18,368 nt of DNA from UBA5336 sp964412785 (GTDB lineage: Bacteria > Pseudomonadota > Alphaproteobacteria > Caulobacterales > Hyphomonadaceae): the NCBI GenBank assembly GCA_964412785.1, contig CAYPQD010000051.1:1-18368 (forward strand). Direction: 5' to 3'. Positions 5,837-13,788 of the stretch are shown here, in pieces. Under the pieces are notes generated by a model. That model was not told the origin of the DNA. It saw only the letters and a program-made list of their open reading frames with translations, and searched no databases. Made by a program: the position numbers and the translations under genes. Position 1 is the stretch's first letter; the number at the start of each line of letters is the position of its first letter.

Positions 5837-8131
5837 TCAGTTCCAGGGATTGAACCGCGTCGCTGGCTTCGGCGCCGGGGCTTCGCCGTCATCCTCCTCG
5901 TCATCATCATCGCAAGCGTCATTGTCGGACGGCCCGCCGCCAAGCGCGGCTGAGACATCGCCGGCCGCCTCGCGCGCGGCGTCTCCCGCCGCGCCGAGGC
6001 CCGAGCGTGCCGCGCCGAAGACGCCGCCCATTACGGTCCCGGCCGTGTCGGCGACCGGCTCGCCCGCCTCGGCCACAGTCTCGCCCGCAGACAATGTTGC
6101 ATTGCCGGCCTCGTCCAAGACCCCCTCGCCTGCACCGATGGCGGCGCTGAGTGTTTCGTTGGCGCGCTCTGGCGCAGACGCCTCGACGCTGTCGCCAGCC
6201 TCGTCGGCAAGGTCGGATGCACTGTCAGCAAGGCTGTCGGCCTCCGCCTCCGGCATGTCGACCAGTGCGGGGTCAGGCATCGCCTCGGCAAAGGGCAAGT
6301 CGGCAATCACGTCATCGGTTGCATCGATAAAGGCGCGGGTTTTCACCGTCACGGACTCACCGGTGTCGGCCACGGCCTCACCCTCCGGCGAAGCAAACGC
6401 CTCAGGCGCCGACTCCCGGATCGCACCATATCCCGCTCCGCCGAGCACACCCAGGCCGAAGCCTGCCGCCGGCATGCTGGTCGGCGGGGCGGCCGGCGCA
6501 CCTGCCGGGGGCGCCTCCTGCGGCTCGCCGACCACACCCGCGACCGGGACCGGCGCGGCATCGTCGCCCGCGCCAGCCTCTGGCAAGTCGCCGGACGCAG
6601 CGCCGGACCCGGCGAGCGGCGCGGTCATGCCAAACGGTGTGAAATCGGACGGCATGGGGTCAGCGGTGCCCGTCGAGCCAGGCTCGACCGCGGCCGCGTC
6701 ACCGGTCTCGGCCCCGACCTCGTCCGGGATGGCGGCTTCCGCCAGCGCATGGCCCGCCTCGCCCGGCATGTCCGACAGGTCGCCGGCCGCTTCGACACCG
6801 GCATCCAGCCCGGCCTCGACGACAGCGGACGCGTCCTCAGCCACATCACCGGCCAGCGCCGGGGCGCCTTCGAGCATGTCGCCCGCGATACCGGCACCGC
6901 TCTCCAGCGATGTCGACAGCACATCAGATGCGCTCGCCGTGAAGGCATCGGTCGCCGACGCAGCTTCCTCAGCGGCGTCCGCCATGGCCGTCCCGGCGGT
7001 CTCGGAGAGGGTTTCTCCCGGGGCAGCGGCCTCCGGGCCCGGAGTGCCGGCGCTGTCGCCGGGCATTTCGGAATCTGTCATCGCGCCGGGCTCGCCGGAT
7101 GCATCGGCGTCCGGCTGCGCCGCCGCCTCGTCGGCAGCTGCGCCCAGTTGCGCGCCAAGCGCGCCGCCGGCGAAACCAAGGCCGGCCACCGCGACGCCGG
7201 TCCCGAAGGCCGGTTCCGACTGCGGCTGGATTTCCGCATGCGGCTCGTTGGCGCCCAGGGGGGCGCCAATGGGGGCCTCGACGGGGATGTCATCGGACGG
7301 CGGCTCAAGGTCGGGCTCGCTCAGGCCGGCCGCCGCTTGGCCGGCCGTGTCATCAGCGGCAGGGACGTCCGGCATCACCGGCTGGCCGGTCCAATTCGTG
7401 CCGGCATCGGCGGTGACGGCCGCAGGGGTCGGGTCGATACCGGGCGCCGTTTCGTCAATGTCCCCGGCATGAGCCGGACCCGCTTGCGGTGACACCTCTT
7501 CGGTTGCAGGCTCGCCGTGCATGTCCGGCCCGCCCTCGGGCCCGTCGGTCGGCCCTTCCGCGGCAAGGGCGTTGCCCCATCCCATGCCGGTCACGGGCTG
7601 CGACACGGCGTCCGCCGGCGTGACGGAGACGACCGGTTCGACGATGGGGGCCACCTCGCGGGCGACCTGCGTCTCCTCGACCGGATCCTCGACAGCGCCC
7701 TCCAGCGCATCGCCATCAATGCCCTCGTCATCGCCCGGTCTGTCCACCTCAGCCTCCGGCACCAGGGCGAGGGACGGACTGTCGGGCATGCCATCACCTC
7801 CCAGGTCGAGCTCGGCCAGCACCCGGTCGATCGCTGCATCGGTGCCACGCGCCTGGCGCGCAGCTTCACGGTACAGCTCGTACACCATCTTGGTGTAGGG
7901 GCGGCCATCCACGGTGAGCTCGTCGTTCTGCTCCTCCGGCGTCACCTCCTCCAGCAGCTTGCCGCCACTGTCGCGCAGATAGATGAAGTGCGGTGCTGAC
8001 CGGATCTCGATCCGATAACCCTCGGTTTCATAAGCCAGAATGCCTTCGTCTGCCTCGACCCAGTCGATCCTGCGCTGACGGGTGAGGTCGCCGAGCTTCT
8101 CGATGAGTTTCTTCGTGGATGGATGGATCAT
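5837..8131 (-). CDS. Hypothetical acidic low-complexity protein with a small N-terminal domain and RFNPWN end
   Basis: A 764-residue protein I do not recognise. Residues 1-110 look like a folded alpha/beta domain: a helix (Lys-Lys-Leu-Ile-Glu-Lys-Leu), a strand-rich part with Tyr-Glu-Thr-Glu-Gly-Tyr, and a final helix ending in Arg-Val-Leu-Ala-Glu-Leu. About 115-735 is almost entirely Ala, Gly, Pro, Asp, Glu, Ser, Thr and Val with very few Lys or Arg, strongly acidic, and has no signal peptide or clear membrane helix. Parts near 385-470 and 590-730 look like long Ala/Asp/Glu/Gly amphipathic helical stretches. An acidic run (Cys-Asp-Asp-Asp-Asp-Glu-Glu-Asp-Asp, about 740-748) leads to a basic-Pro linker and the final Arg-Phe-Asn-Pro-Trp-Asn, which resembles a short interaction tag. 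The head suggests a cytoplasmic protein; a scaffold or space-filling role is only a guess. The ATG at 8131 has a promoter-like sequence upstream. The gene is monocistronic and divergent from the sterol desaturase. Confidence 0.85.
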   Translation of the reverse strand: MIHPSTKKLIEKLGDLTRQRRIDWVEADEGILAYETEGYRIEIRSAPHFIYLRDSGGKLLEEVTPEEQNDELTVDGRPYTKMVYELYREAARQARGTDAAIDRVLAELDLGGDGMPDSPSLALVPEAEVDRPGDDEGIDGDALEGAVEDPVEETQVAREVAPIVEPVVSVTPADAVSQPVTGMGWGNALAAEGPTDGPEGGPDMHGEPATEEVSPQAGPAHAGDIDETAPGIDPTPAAVTADAGTNWTGQPVMPDVPAADDTAGQAAAGLSEPDLEPPSDDIPVEAPIGAPLGANEPHAEIQPQSEPAFGTGVAVAGLGFAGGALGAQLGAAADEAAAQPDADASGEPGAMTDSEMPGDSAGTPGPEAAAPGETLSETAGTAMADAAEEAASATDAFTASASDVLSTSLESGAGIAGDMLEGAPALAGDVAEDASAVVEAGLDAGVEAAGDLSDMPGEAGHALAEAAIPDEVGAETGDAAAVEPGSTGTADPMPSDFTPFGMTAPLAGSGAASGDLPEAGAGDDAAPVPVAGVVGEPQEAPPAGAPAAPPTSMPAAGFGLGVLGGAGYGAIRESAPEAFASPEGEAVADTGESVTVKTRAFIDATDDVIADLPFAEAMPDPALVDMPEAEADSLADSASDLADEAGDSVEASAPERANETLSAAIGAGEGVLDEAGNATLSAGETVAEAGEPVADTAGTVMGGVFGAARSGLGAAGDAAREAAGDVSAALGGGPSDNDACDDDDEEDDGEAPAPKPATRFNPWN

Positions 8132-8171
8132 GAAATGTTCGCCCGCCTAGTGTTTGATTCCACTGACCCGC

Positions 8172-8200
8172 GTCATACCGCTCATCGCGCGAATTTACAA
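8172..8200 (-). promoter_or_regulatory. Sigma70-like promoter for the 764-residue protein gene
   Basis: On the minus strand, TTGTAA (8200 to 8195) and TATGAC (8177 to 8172) are separated by exactly 17 bases, a fair housekeeping promoter match in an AT-richer patch. It would give a leader of about 35 bases before the ATG at 8131, which contains a weak AGGCGGG ribosome-binding candidate. Confidence 0.4.
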
Positions 8201-8233
8201 ATGCCAATGGCTCTCCACCGGCGTGAATTTGCA
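8187..8233. repeat. Two GCGYGAATTTRCA repeats overlapping the promoter
   Basis: GCGCGAATTTACA (8187-8199) and GCGTGAATTTGCA (8221-8233) agree at 11 of 13 positions and start 34 bases apart. The first overlaps the proposed -35 box of the leftward promoter and the second lies just upstream. This is consistent with a regulator-binding pair in the divergent region, but the AT-rich core is short and chance cannot be excluded. Confidence 0.3.
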
Positions 8234-8404
8234 GACAGGCCAGACCGCGCGGAACGGCTCGTCTCATTATGAGTGTTTCCGAGATCGGCTCGATTCGCTC
8301 GGTTTCGATGCGATTTCGCGGCCGCTGCTCGCCATGGCGCTGCCATGGGGGCGCGGCGGTGCGGCGCGCTTGGCGAACGGCGCCGCGCGCCCCATCTCTC
8401 TGCC

Positions 8405-9244
8405 GTGTTGAGCGATGTCCTCCTCCGTCCCCTCATTCTCGCCGCGGGCTTCATGCTCCTGGCTGGCCTTGAGGCATCGCACCCCTGGCGGCACGTCTCG
8501 GCCAGCCGACGCGAGCGCTGGCCGGGCTCGGCCCTTCTCTTCGCCATCGGCAGCGCACTCAGCCGGCTGGTCCTGCCGGCGGGACTGGTTGGCCTCGCCC
8601 TGCTGGCCGACGACGCCGGCATCGGTCTGTTCAACCTGATCGACCTGCCGCCGCTGGTCACGGCACTTGGCGCACTCATCCTTCTCGACCTCGCCGTCTG
8701 GGCCCAGCACGTGGCGCTCCACCATGTGCCATTCCTTTGGAGACTGCACCGGGTCCACCATGCCGACCCGCATCTCGACGTGATGTCGGCGCTGCGTTTC
8801 CACCCTGGCGAATTCCTCGTCTCGCTGGCCTGGAAGGGTGCTATTGTCGTCGCGCTCGGGGTCCCGGCATCTGTCGTCCTGGTCTTCGAGATCCTGTTGA
8901 ACCTGTTCGCCATGCTGACCCATGCCAATTTGGCCCTCCCGCCCCGGCTCGATGCGGCGGTCCGCCGCGTCTTCGTCACGCCGGACATGCACCGCATCCA
9001 CCACAGCGTGATGCGCGCGGAAAGCAATACCAATTTCGGCTTCTGCCTGTCGTTCTGGGACCGGCTCGCCGGCCTCTACACGCCGGAAGCCGCGCGCGGC
9101 CGGCAGCATCTCAGGCTTGGCCAGGAGGACTGGCGCAGCGCCCGTGACCAGCGCCTGCCGGCGCTGCTCACCCAGCCACTTCGCCGTCCCGCGCCTCAGC
9201 CGCCATCGCCGGCGCCGGCCGGCAGCGGCCGCTGGGGCACATAG
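8405..9244 (+). CDS. Sterol desaturase / fatty acid hydroxylase family membrane protein
   Basis: A membrane-bound di-iron oxygenase-family protein; the family hydroxylates or desaturates lipids such as sterols, carotenoids or fatty acids. Numbered from the GTG at 8405 (279 residues), the histidine clusters are complete: His102-x3-His106-His107, His115-x2-His118-His119, His133, His173 and His196-x2-His199-His200 (Pro-Asp-Met-His-Arg-Ile-His-His). Four or so hydrophobic helices lie at about 5-22, 43-68, 82-100 and 144-172. The substrate cannot be told from sequence. The start is uncertain: the frame continues upstream to an ATG at 8345 and a GTG at 8273, but the residues in between are Arg/Ala-rich and unlike a membrane N-terminus, so the GTG at 8405 (or TTG at 8408) is preferred. 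No strong ribosome-binding site is seen. The last 49 bases overlap the end of the convergent lipoprotein gene, and the Pro/Ala-rich C-terminal tail is probably unstructured. Confidence 0.88.
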   Translation: MLSDVLLRPLILAAGFMLLAGLEASHPWRHVSASRRERWPGSALLFAIGSALSRLVLPAGLVGLALLADDAGIGLFNLIDLPPLVTALGALILLDLAVWAQHVALHHVPFLWRLHRVHHADPHLDVMSALRFHPGEFLVSLAWKGAIVVALGVPASVVLVFEILLNLFAMLTHANLALPPRLDAAVRRVFVTPDMHRIHHSVMRAESNTNFGFCLSFWDRLAGLYTPEAARGRQHLRLGQEDWRSARDQRLPALLTQPLRRPAPQPPSPAPAGSGRWGT

Positions 9245-10398
9245 CGCATTTCCACCAGCACCCCGTCAGCCTTCACCTCGGGCCCGGCCGCCGGGAAAAG
9301 GCCCTCAAACCCCTCCGGCGCGGCGAACACCCGGTAGAATTCGGCGGCCTCGGAACGCCCGCAGATCAGCCGCTCGGCATCCTCCTCCAGCCCTCCCATG
9401 CAGGCGAACCGCTCCGCCTCCGGCACGTCGGCGAGCCGTGTCTTGCCGATCACCTCGCCCGCCGGCCCGGTGACGGAGGGATCACGTGCAATGGCCATCC
9501 TGACGTGCGCCCGGTCCCAGGTCGGCAGGATGTGGAGCAGCGCAACATCCGGCGCATTGGCCGCCGCGATCCGGAAGCGCGGATAGGCCTCGCTCTCGCT
9601 CATGCCCCTGTCGGCGATCACCACATGACCTGGAAAGGCGCGCTCCAGCGCCGGGCGGGCGAACACCGTCTGCGCCGTGAGCCCGCCGACACCGCCAGGA
9701 CCGATGGTGAGCCCGGCAACCGGCTGGGGCGCTGCATGGTCGCGCTTGACCCGGGCGACATCCTTCAGGAAATCCTTCACCGGTTCGCCGCCCGCCACGG
9801 AAAGATCGGTGCGGAAGGCGACGATCCGCCCGTCCGGCGAAACCAGCAGATAGCTCGGTGTCCACACCACACCGAGCAGGTCGCGGATCGACGCATCCGC
9901 GTCGATCACGGTCGGGTAGCCGATCCCCCGCTCGGCGAAATAGGCCTCCACCGACCCGTAACGACCAAACGCCTCGTCGGCGCGCGCCGCGCTTGGCGGG
10001 GTGTGAATGGAGAGGAAGGCGAGGTCCGGGTCCTGATCGATCGCCCGGGCGAGCGCGGCCACATAGGGCGCATCCGACATGCAGTCTGAGCACCAGATCC
10101 CCCAGACGTCGAGGACGGTCCAGCCCTCAAGGCCTGTGCTGTCGAAGGTGCCACCGCCGACCCTGCGGCCGGTGAAGGCCGGCAGGCGCTCGCCGAGCAG
10201 CGCATAGGAGAAGGGCCGGCCCGCCGCATCGCGCGCAATCCCGGTCTCGTCGATCCGGTCATAAGCCTGCGGCTGCGCATTCTCGGTGATGAAGACGGTC
10301 GCCTCAGGCCCCGCCGGCGCGTCCGCGTCAGGCGGCGGCGCCTCTCCGCCACAGGCTGCAAGGGCAAGCAGGCTGGCAGCAAAAAAGGCAAGGCGCAT
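9196..10398 (-). CDS. Thioredoxin-like lipoprotein with a second DUF1131-like domain
   Basis: A 400-residue predicted lipoprotein. The ATG at 10398 is chosen over the GTG at 10443 because it puts a clean lipoprotein signal at the N-terminus: Met-Arg, a hydrophobic core, then Leu-Ala-Ala-Cys16. Residues 75-215 form a TlpA/AhpC-like thioredoxin fold with Trp-Cys103-Ser-Asp-Cys106 and a cis-proline at Thr180-Pro181, expected for a periplasmic thiol-disulfide protein. Residues from about 229 (Gly-Leu-Thr-Ile-Gly-Pro-Gly-Gly-Val-Gly) to 365 resemble the DUF1131 domain of the RpoE-regulated lipoprotein YfeY, including a paired Cys333/Cys346 region. I am less sure of this second assignment. Asp follows Cys16 at no nearby position (+2 is Gly), so outer-membrane sorting is more likely than inner-membrane retention. 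It lies 83 bases after fcl in the same direction and may be co-transcribed, though no functional link is evident. Confidence 0.85.
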   Translation of the reverse strand: MRLAFFAASLLALAACGGEAPPPDADAPAGPEATVFITENAQPQAYDRIDETGIARDAAGRPFSYALLGERLPAFTGRRVGGGTFDSTGLEGWTVLDVWGIWCSDCMSDAPYVAALARAIDQDPDLAFLSIHTPPSAARADEAFGRYGSVEAYFAERGIGYPTVIDADASIRDLLGVVWTPSYLLVSPDGRIVAFRTDLSVAGGEPVKDFLKDVARVKRDHAAPQPVAGLTIGPGGVGGLTAQTVFARPALERAFPGHVVIADRGMSESEAYPRFRIAAANAPDVALLHILPTWDRAHVRMAIARDPSVTGPAGEVIGKTRLADVPEAERFACMGGLEEDAERLICGRSEAAEFYRVFAAPEGFEGLFPAAGPEVKADGVLVEMRYVPQRPLPAGAGDGG

Positions 10399-10432
10399 GG
10401 GAGGGGCTCTGAGGGTGACCGCGCCGCAGTGT

Positions 10433-10446
10433 CCGGTGTTCACCGG
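10433..10446. repeat. Short inverted repeat between fcl and the lipoprotein gene
   Basis: CCGGTG (10433-10438) and CACCGG (10441-10446) are inverted around two bases. The stem is short and no T-run follows on the minus strand, so it is a weak terminator candidate at best. It could equally be a protein-binding site ahead of the lipoprotein gene. Confidence 0.2.
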
Positions 10447-10481
10447 CCGACTGCAACCCCCGGAGGGACAGCGTGCCGCAC

Positions 10482-11426
10482 TCAGGTGCGCTGGCCGAGG
10501 AACCAGCGATAGGTGCCGGCAATGCCATCGCGCAGGGAAATCTGCGGTGTCCAGCCGAGCGCCTTCAGCCGGGCCGACTGCATCAGCTTGCGCGGCGTTC
10601 CGTCGGGCTTTGCGGTATCGAAGACCAGCTCGCCACGGAAGCCGACCACGTCGATGACCGTTTCAGTCAGCTCGCGGATGGAGACATCATCGCCATAGCC
10701 GACATTGACATGTTCGGCGCCGGAATAGTGCATCACCAGGTGGATGATCGCGTCGGCGCAGTCATCCACGTGCAGGAATTCGCGCCGCGGCGTGCCGGTG
10801 CCCCAGACCTCCAGCGCGGTGTCGCCGCGCGTCTTCGCCTCATGGGCCTTGCGCAGCAGCGCCGGCAGGACGTGGCTGGTCGTCAGGTCGAAATTGTCGA
10901 ATGGCCCGTAGAGATTGGTCGGCATGGCGGAGATGAAGTCGCGGCCATGCTGGCGGCGATATGCCTCGCACAGCTTGATGCCGGCGATCTTGGCGATCGC
11001 ATACCATTCATTGGTCGGCTCCAGCGGCCCGGTCAGCAGGGCAGCCTCCGGGATCGGCTGTGGCGCCAGCCTGGGGTAAATGCAGGACGAGCCGAGAAAG
11101 CACAGCTTGGCGACATCGGTCTCATGCGCAGCGCGGATGATGTTCGCCTCGATCATCAGGTTGTCATAGAGAAAGTCCGCCGGCCAGGTGTCGTTGGCAA
11201 GGATGCCCCCAACCCTTGCGGCGGCGACGATCACCAATTCGGGCCGGTTCGCCGCCATCCATGCCTCGACCTCCGCCTGGCGGGTCAGGTCGGCATCGTC
11301 GCGGGTTGCGGTGACGACCTCGCAGGGCTCACGCTCAAGCCGGCGCATCAGCGCCTGGCCGACCATGCCGCGATGACCGGCGACCCAGACCCGCCGGCCG
11401 GCAAGATCGAACACCGGCTCAGCCAT
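10482..11426 (-). CDS. fcl: GDP-L-fucose synthase
   Basis: A 314-residue short-chain dehydrogenase/reductase-type epimerase-reductase (also called WcaG). It converts GDP-4-keto-6-deoxy-D-mannose, the product of the adjacent gmd, to GDP-L-fucose with NADPH in the cytoplasm. Seen here: the nucleotide-binding Gly17-His-Arg-Gly-Met-Val-Gly23, family-specific Ala-Ala-Arg-Val-Gly-Gly-Ile (69-75), Leu-Gly-Ser-Ser-Cys-Ile-Tyr-Pro (111-118), catalytic Tyr142-x3-Lys146, and Arg-Arg-Glu-Phe-Leu-His-Val-Asp-Asp in the C-terminal half. Length matches the family (310-325). The open frame runs upstream into gmd, but the ATG at 11426 gives the canonical N-terminus and overlaps the gmd stop by 8 bases (ATGGCTGA), so translational coupling is likely. 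Confidence 0.96.
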   Translation of the reverse strand: MAEPVFDLAGRRVWVAGHRGMVGQALMRRLEREPCEVVTATRDDADLTRQAEVEAWMAANRPELVIVAAARVGGILANDTWPADFLYDNLMIEANIIRAAHETDVAKLCFLGSSCIYPRLAPQPIPEAALLTGPLEPTNEWYAIAKIAGIKLCEAYRRQHGRDFISAMPTNLYGPFDNFDLTTSHVLPALLRKAHEAKTRGDTALEVWGTGTPRREFLHVDDCADAIIHLVMHYSGAEHVNVGYGDDVSIRELTETVIDVVGFRGELVFDTAKPDGTPRKLMQSARLKALGWTPQISLRDGIAGTYRWFLGQRT

Positions 11427-12486
11427 GGCGGTCGCGCCGCTTGGCCTCCTCGGCCACAGCAATGAGGTCGGAGGCGACCATTTCCGCAACCAGCTCGCGG
11501 AAGCTCGTCTCGTGCTGCCAGCCGAGTTCACGCCTGGCCTTAGACGGGTCGGCGACCAGCAGGTCGACCTCAGCCGGGCGGAAATAGCGCGGGTCGACGG
11601 CAACCAGCACCTCGCCGCTGGTAACATCGCGGCCGATCTCGCTGGCGCCCTCGCCCTCCCAGGTCAGGGTGCGACCGACCTCGGCGAACGCCAGTTCCAC
11701 GAACTCGCGCACTGAGTGGGTCTCGCCCGTGCCGAGCACGAAATCATCGGGCCGGTCATGCTGCAGGATGCGCCACATGCCCTCCACATAGTCCGCTGCA
11801 TGGCCCCAGTCGCGCTTGGCGTCGAGATTGCCGAGATACAGCGTTTCAGAAAAGCCAAGCTCGATCGCCGCGACGGCGCGGGTGATCTTGCGGGTGACGA
11901 AGGTCTCGCCGCGCATCGGGCTCTCATGGTTGAAGAGGATGCCATTCGCCGCGAACAGGCCATAGGCCTCCCGGTAATTCACCGTGATCCAATAGGCGTA
12001 GAGCTTGGCGACGCCATAGGGCGAGCGCGGGTAGAAGGGTGTCATTTCCGTCTGCGGCACCTCCTGCACCAGGCCGTAAAGCTCCGAGGTGGACGCCTGA
12101 TAGAAGCGCGTTGAGCGCTCCATGCGGAGAATGCGCAGCGCTTCCAGCAGGCGCAAGGTGCCGATGGCGTCGGACTGGGCGGTGTATTCCGGCGTCTCGA
12201 AGCTGACCTGCACATGGCTCTGGGCGCCGAGATTGTAGATCTCGTCGGGCTGGACCTGCTGCACCAGCCGGATCAGGTTGGTCGCATCGGTGAGGTCGCC
12301 GTAATGCAGGAAGAAGCGGGCGTCCGGCTCGTGCGGGTCCTGGTAGATGTCATCCACCCGCTCGGTGTTGAAGCTGGAGGAGCGACGCTTGATGCCGTGA
12401 ACCTCATAGCCCTTGTCGAGCAGCAGGCGGGCGAGATAGGCCCCGTCCTGGCCGGTGACGCCTGTGATGAGGGCTTTTCGTGTCAT
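11419..12486 (-). CDS. gmd: GDP-mannose 4,6-dehydratase
   Basis: A 355-residue SDR-family enzyme that dehydrates GDP-D-mannose to GDP-4-keto-6-deoxy-D-mannose, the first committed step to GDP-fucose and related deoxysugars. Seen here: Gly9-Val-Thr-Gly-Gln-Asp-Gly15 for NADP binding, Arg34-Arg-Ser-Ser-Ser-Phe-Asn-Thr-Glu-Arg, Asn-Leu-Gly-Ala-Gln-Ser-His-Val (85-92), Thr133-Ser-Glu135-Leu-Tyr-Gly and Tyr157-x3-Lys161. The catalytic residues fall at the same numbers as in the E. coli enzyme. Asn-His-Glu-Ser-Pro-x-Arg-Gly (186-193) is also diagnostic. The ATG at 12486 is chosen because the longer open frame upstream is Arg-rich and unrelated to the family. The gene is first of a two-gene unit with fcl and divergent from a glycosyltransferase across 176 bases. 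Confidence 0.97.
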   Translation of the reverse strand: MTRKALITGVTGQDGAYLARLLLDKGYEVHGIKRRSSSFNTERVDDIYQDPHEPDARFFLHYGDLTDATNLIRLVQQVQPDEIYNLGAQSHVQVSFETPEYTAQSDAIGTLRLLEALRILRMERSTRFYQASTSELYGLVQEVPQTEMTPFYPRSPYGVAKLYAYWITVNYREAYGLFAANGILFNHESPMRGETFVTRKITRAVAAIELGFSETLYLGNLDAKRDWGHAADYVEGMWRILQHDRPDDFVLGTGETHSVREFVELAFAEVGRTLTWEGEGASEIGRDVTSGEVLVAVDPRYFRPAEVDLLVADPSKARRELGWQHETSFRELVAEMVASDLIAVAEEAKRRDRHG

Positions 12487-12662
12487 TGGGGCCTTGTCGG
12501 CTGCAGCGCAATGGGGCCTAGTCCTGCTGGGGGAGGAGATCAAGTCGCGGCCGCAGGGCTTGCCTGCAACGCGTCGGGCGGGCCTCCTGACGGCCCTGAT
12601 CCGCTCTCTTTCCCGAAGAGTGAAGGATTTCGGACGCTGCACTGCAGCCGAACGGTAGAGTG

Positions 12663-13745
12663 ATGAGCCCGTCAGACCCCGTGTTTGCGATCTCCCTGCC
12701 CATAGGGGCATTCCACGCCGGGCTGGCGACAGCCCTGAAGTCTCTGCGCGCCCAGTCCTGCCCGGTGCGGGTCGCGGTGATGGATGCCTCGGCCGACCCG
12801 CGCACCACGGCCGTCCTGGACCCCTATACCGATTGGCTCGGCTATTACCGCAGCGGACCCGATAATGGACAGGCGGCGGCGATCCAGGAAGGCTGGGACG
12901 CCCTTGACGGTGATATTTATGGCTGGCTGAACGCCGATGATTTCCTCTATCCTGACAGCCTTGCGCGGGTCGCCTCGCGGTTTGCCGCCAGTCCTGCCAT
13001 TGATGTGGTCACCGGCACCAGCATGATGGTCAATGGAGCATTCCACTTCAAGGGCCTGCACGCCGGCGTCCATCCGCCGGGGCCGAACCTCACCCGCGCC
13101 AATACGGTCTCGCAGCCGTCCACCTTCGTACGGCGCGAGGCGCTGGCCCGGGTCGGCGGGCTCAACACCAGCCTTCACTACGCCATGGACTGGGATCTGT
13201 GGATCCGGCTCTACAAGTCCGGCGCAACCTTCGACTTCCTGCCGGAATGCCTGTCCGGCGTGGTGCTGGAACGCGGCACCAAGACCGCCCAGTTCAACGC
13301 CCGCCGGGCGGCGGAGATCCGGCGCATCGTCGCGGCCAATTCCGGGCCGGTAACGGTCGCCAAGTCACTCTTCGGCTTCTGGCTGAACCACCGGGCGGAG
13401 TTCGGCCCGTTCAAGGGCCTGTTCCGCGCGCTGCACTCGCGCCTGCGCACCCGCCAGGACGAGCAGGCGCTCGGGCGGGGCGTCGCTATCGGCGACCGGG
13501 CGGCGCGCGAGCACGTCCTGCCGATCGTCCACTATGGCGACCACCCGGCGCGCGGCATAGCGATCGATGCCAGCGCCGTGGCCATGGTGTCGGTATGCCC
13601 AGAAGAGGGCGGCAATGGCTCCCTGCGCGAGGCCCGCTCAGGCCAGCTGATCGAGCATGAGATCGCTCCGGGCAAGACCCACTATGTCCGCCTGCGCCCC
13701 GCCGGGAAGTCACCCCTGAAGCTTGAAGCCATCCGGATCGTCTGA
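12663..13745 (+). CDS. Family 2 glycosyltransferase with C-terminal accessory domain
   Basis: A 360-residue GT-A fold inverting glycosyltransferase. Seen here: the N-terminal Ile-Ser-Leu-Pro strand, Gly65-Pro-Asp-Asn-Gly-Gln-Ala (UDP/GDP-sugar binding), the metal-binding Leu-Asn90-Ala-Asp92-Asp93 in DxD position, Gln151-Pro-Ser-Thr-Phe-Val-Arg-Arg typical of this subfamily's acceptor side, and Met-Asp176-Trp-Asp-Leu-Trp (ED-like catalytic base region). No membrane helix or signal peptide is present, so it acts at the cytoplasmic face. After about residue 250 comes an unassigned stretch of about 105 residues that reads as beta strands. Being divergent from gmd and fcl, it probably transfers a sugar, possibly fucose, during polysaccharide or glycolipid assembly; donor and acceptor are not determinable. 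ATG 12663 and GTG 12660 are adjacent alternative starts, and no strong ribosome-binding site is seen. Confidence 0.9.
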   Translation: MSPSDPVFAISLPIGAFHAGLATALKSLRAQSCPVRVAVMDASADPRTTAVLDPYTDWLGYYRSGPDNGQAAAIQEGWDALDGDIYGWLNADDFLYPDSLARVASRFAASPAIDVVTGTSMMVNGAFHFKGLHAGVHPPGPNLTRANTVSQPSTFVRREALARVGGLNTSLHYAMDWDLWIRLYKSGATFDFLPECLSGVVLERGTKTAQFNARRAAEIRRIVAANSGPVTVAKSLFGFWLNHRAEFGPFKGLFRALHSRLRTRQDEQALGRGVAIGDRAAREHVLPIVHYGDHPARGIAIDASAVAMVSVCPEEGGNGSLREARSGQLIEHEIAPGKTHYVRLRPAGKSPLKLEAIRIV

Positions 13746-13788
13746 CCCGGCCGGGATGCGGCGAGGCGGCGGGCCGGCCATCGCGGCC

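Noticed and set aside
5646..7472. A 608-codon Ser/Ala/Pro-rich open frame on the plus strand
   Set aside because: It mirrors the Ala/Gly/Asp-rich body of the minus-strand gene; its composition is what complementing those codons gives. The minus frame has a plausible head domain, start and promoter.
8267..9109. Open frames of about 280 codons on the minus strand over the sterol desaturase
   Set aside because: The plus strand carries the complete histidine clusters of the family; the minus frames have no recognisable motif.
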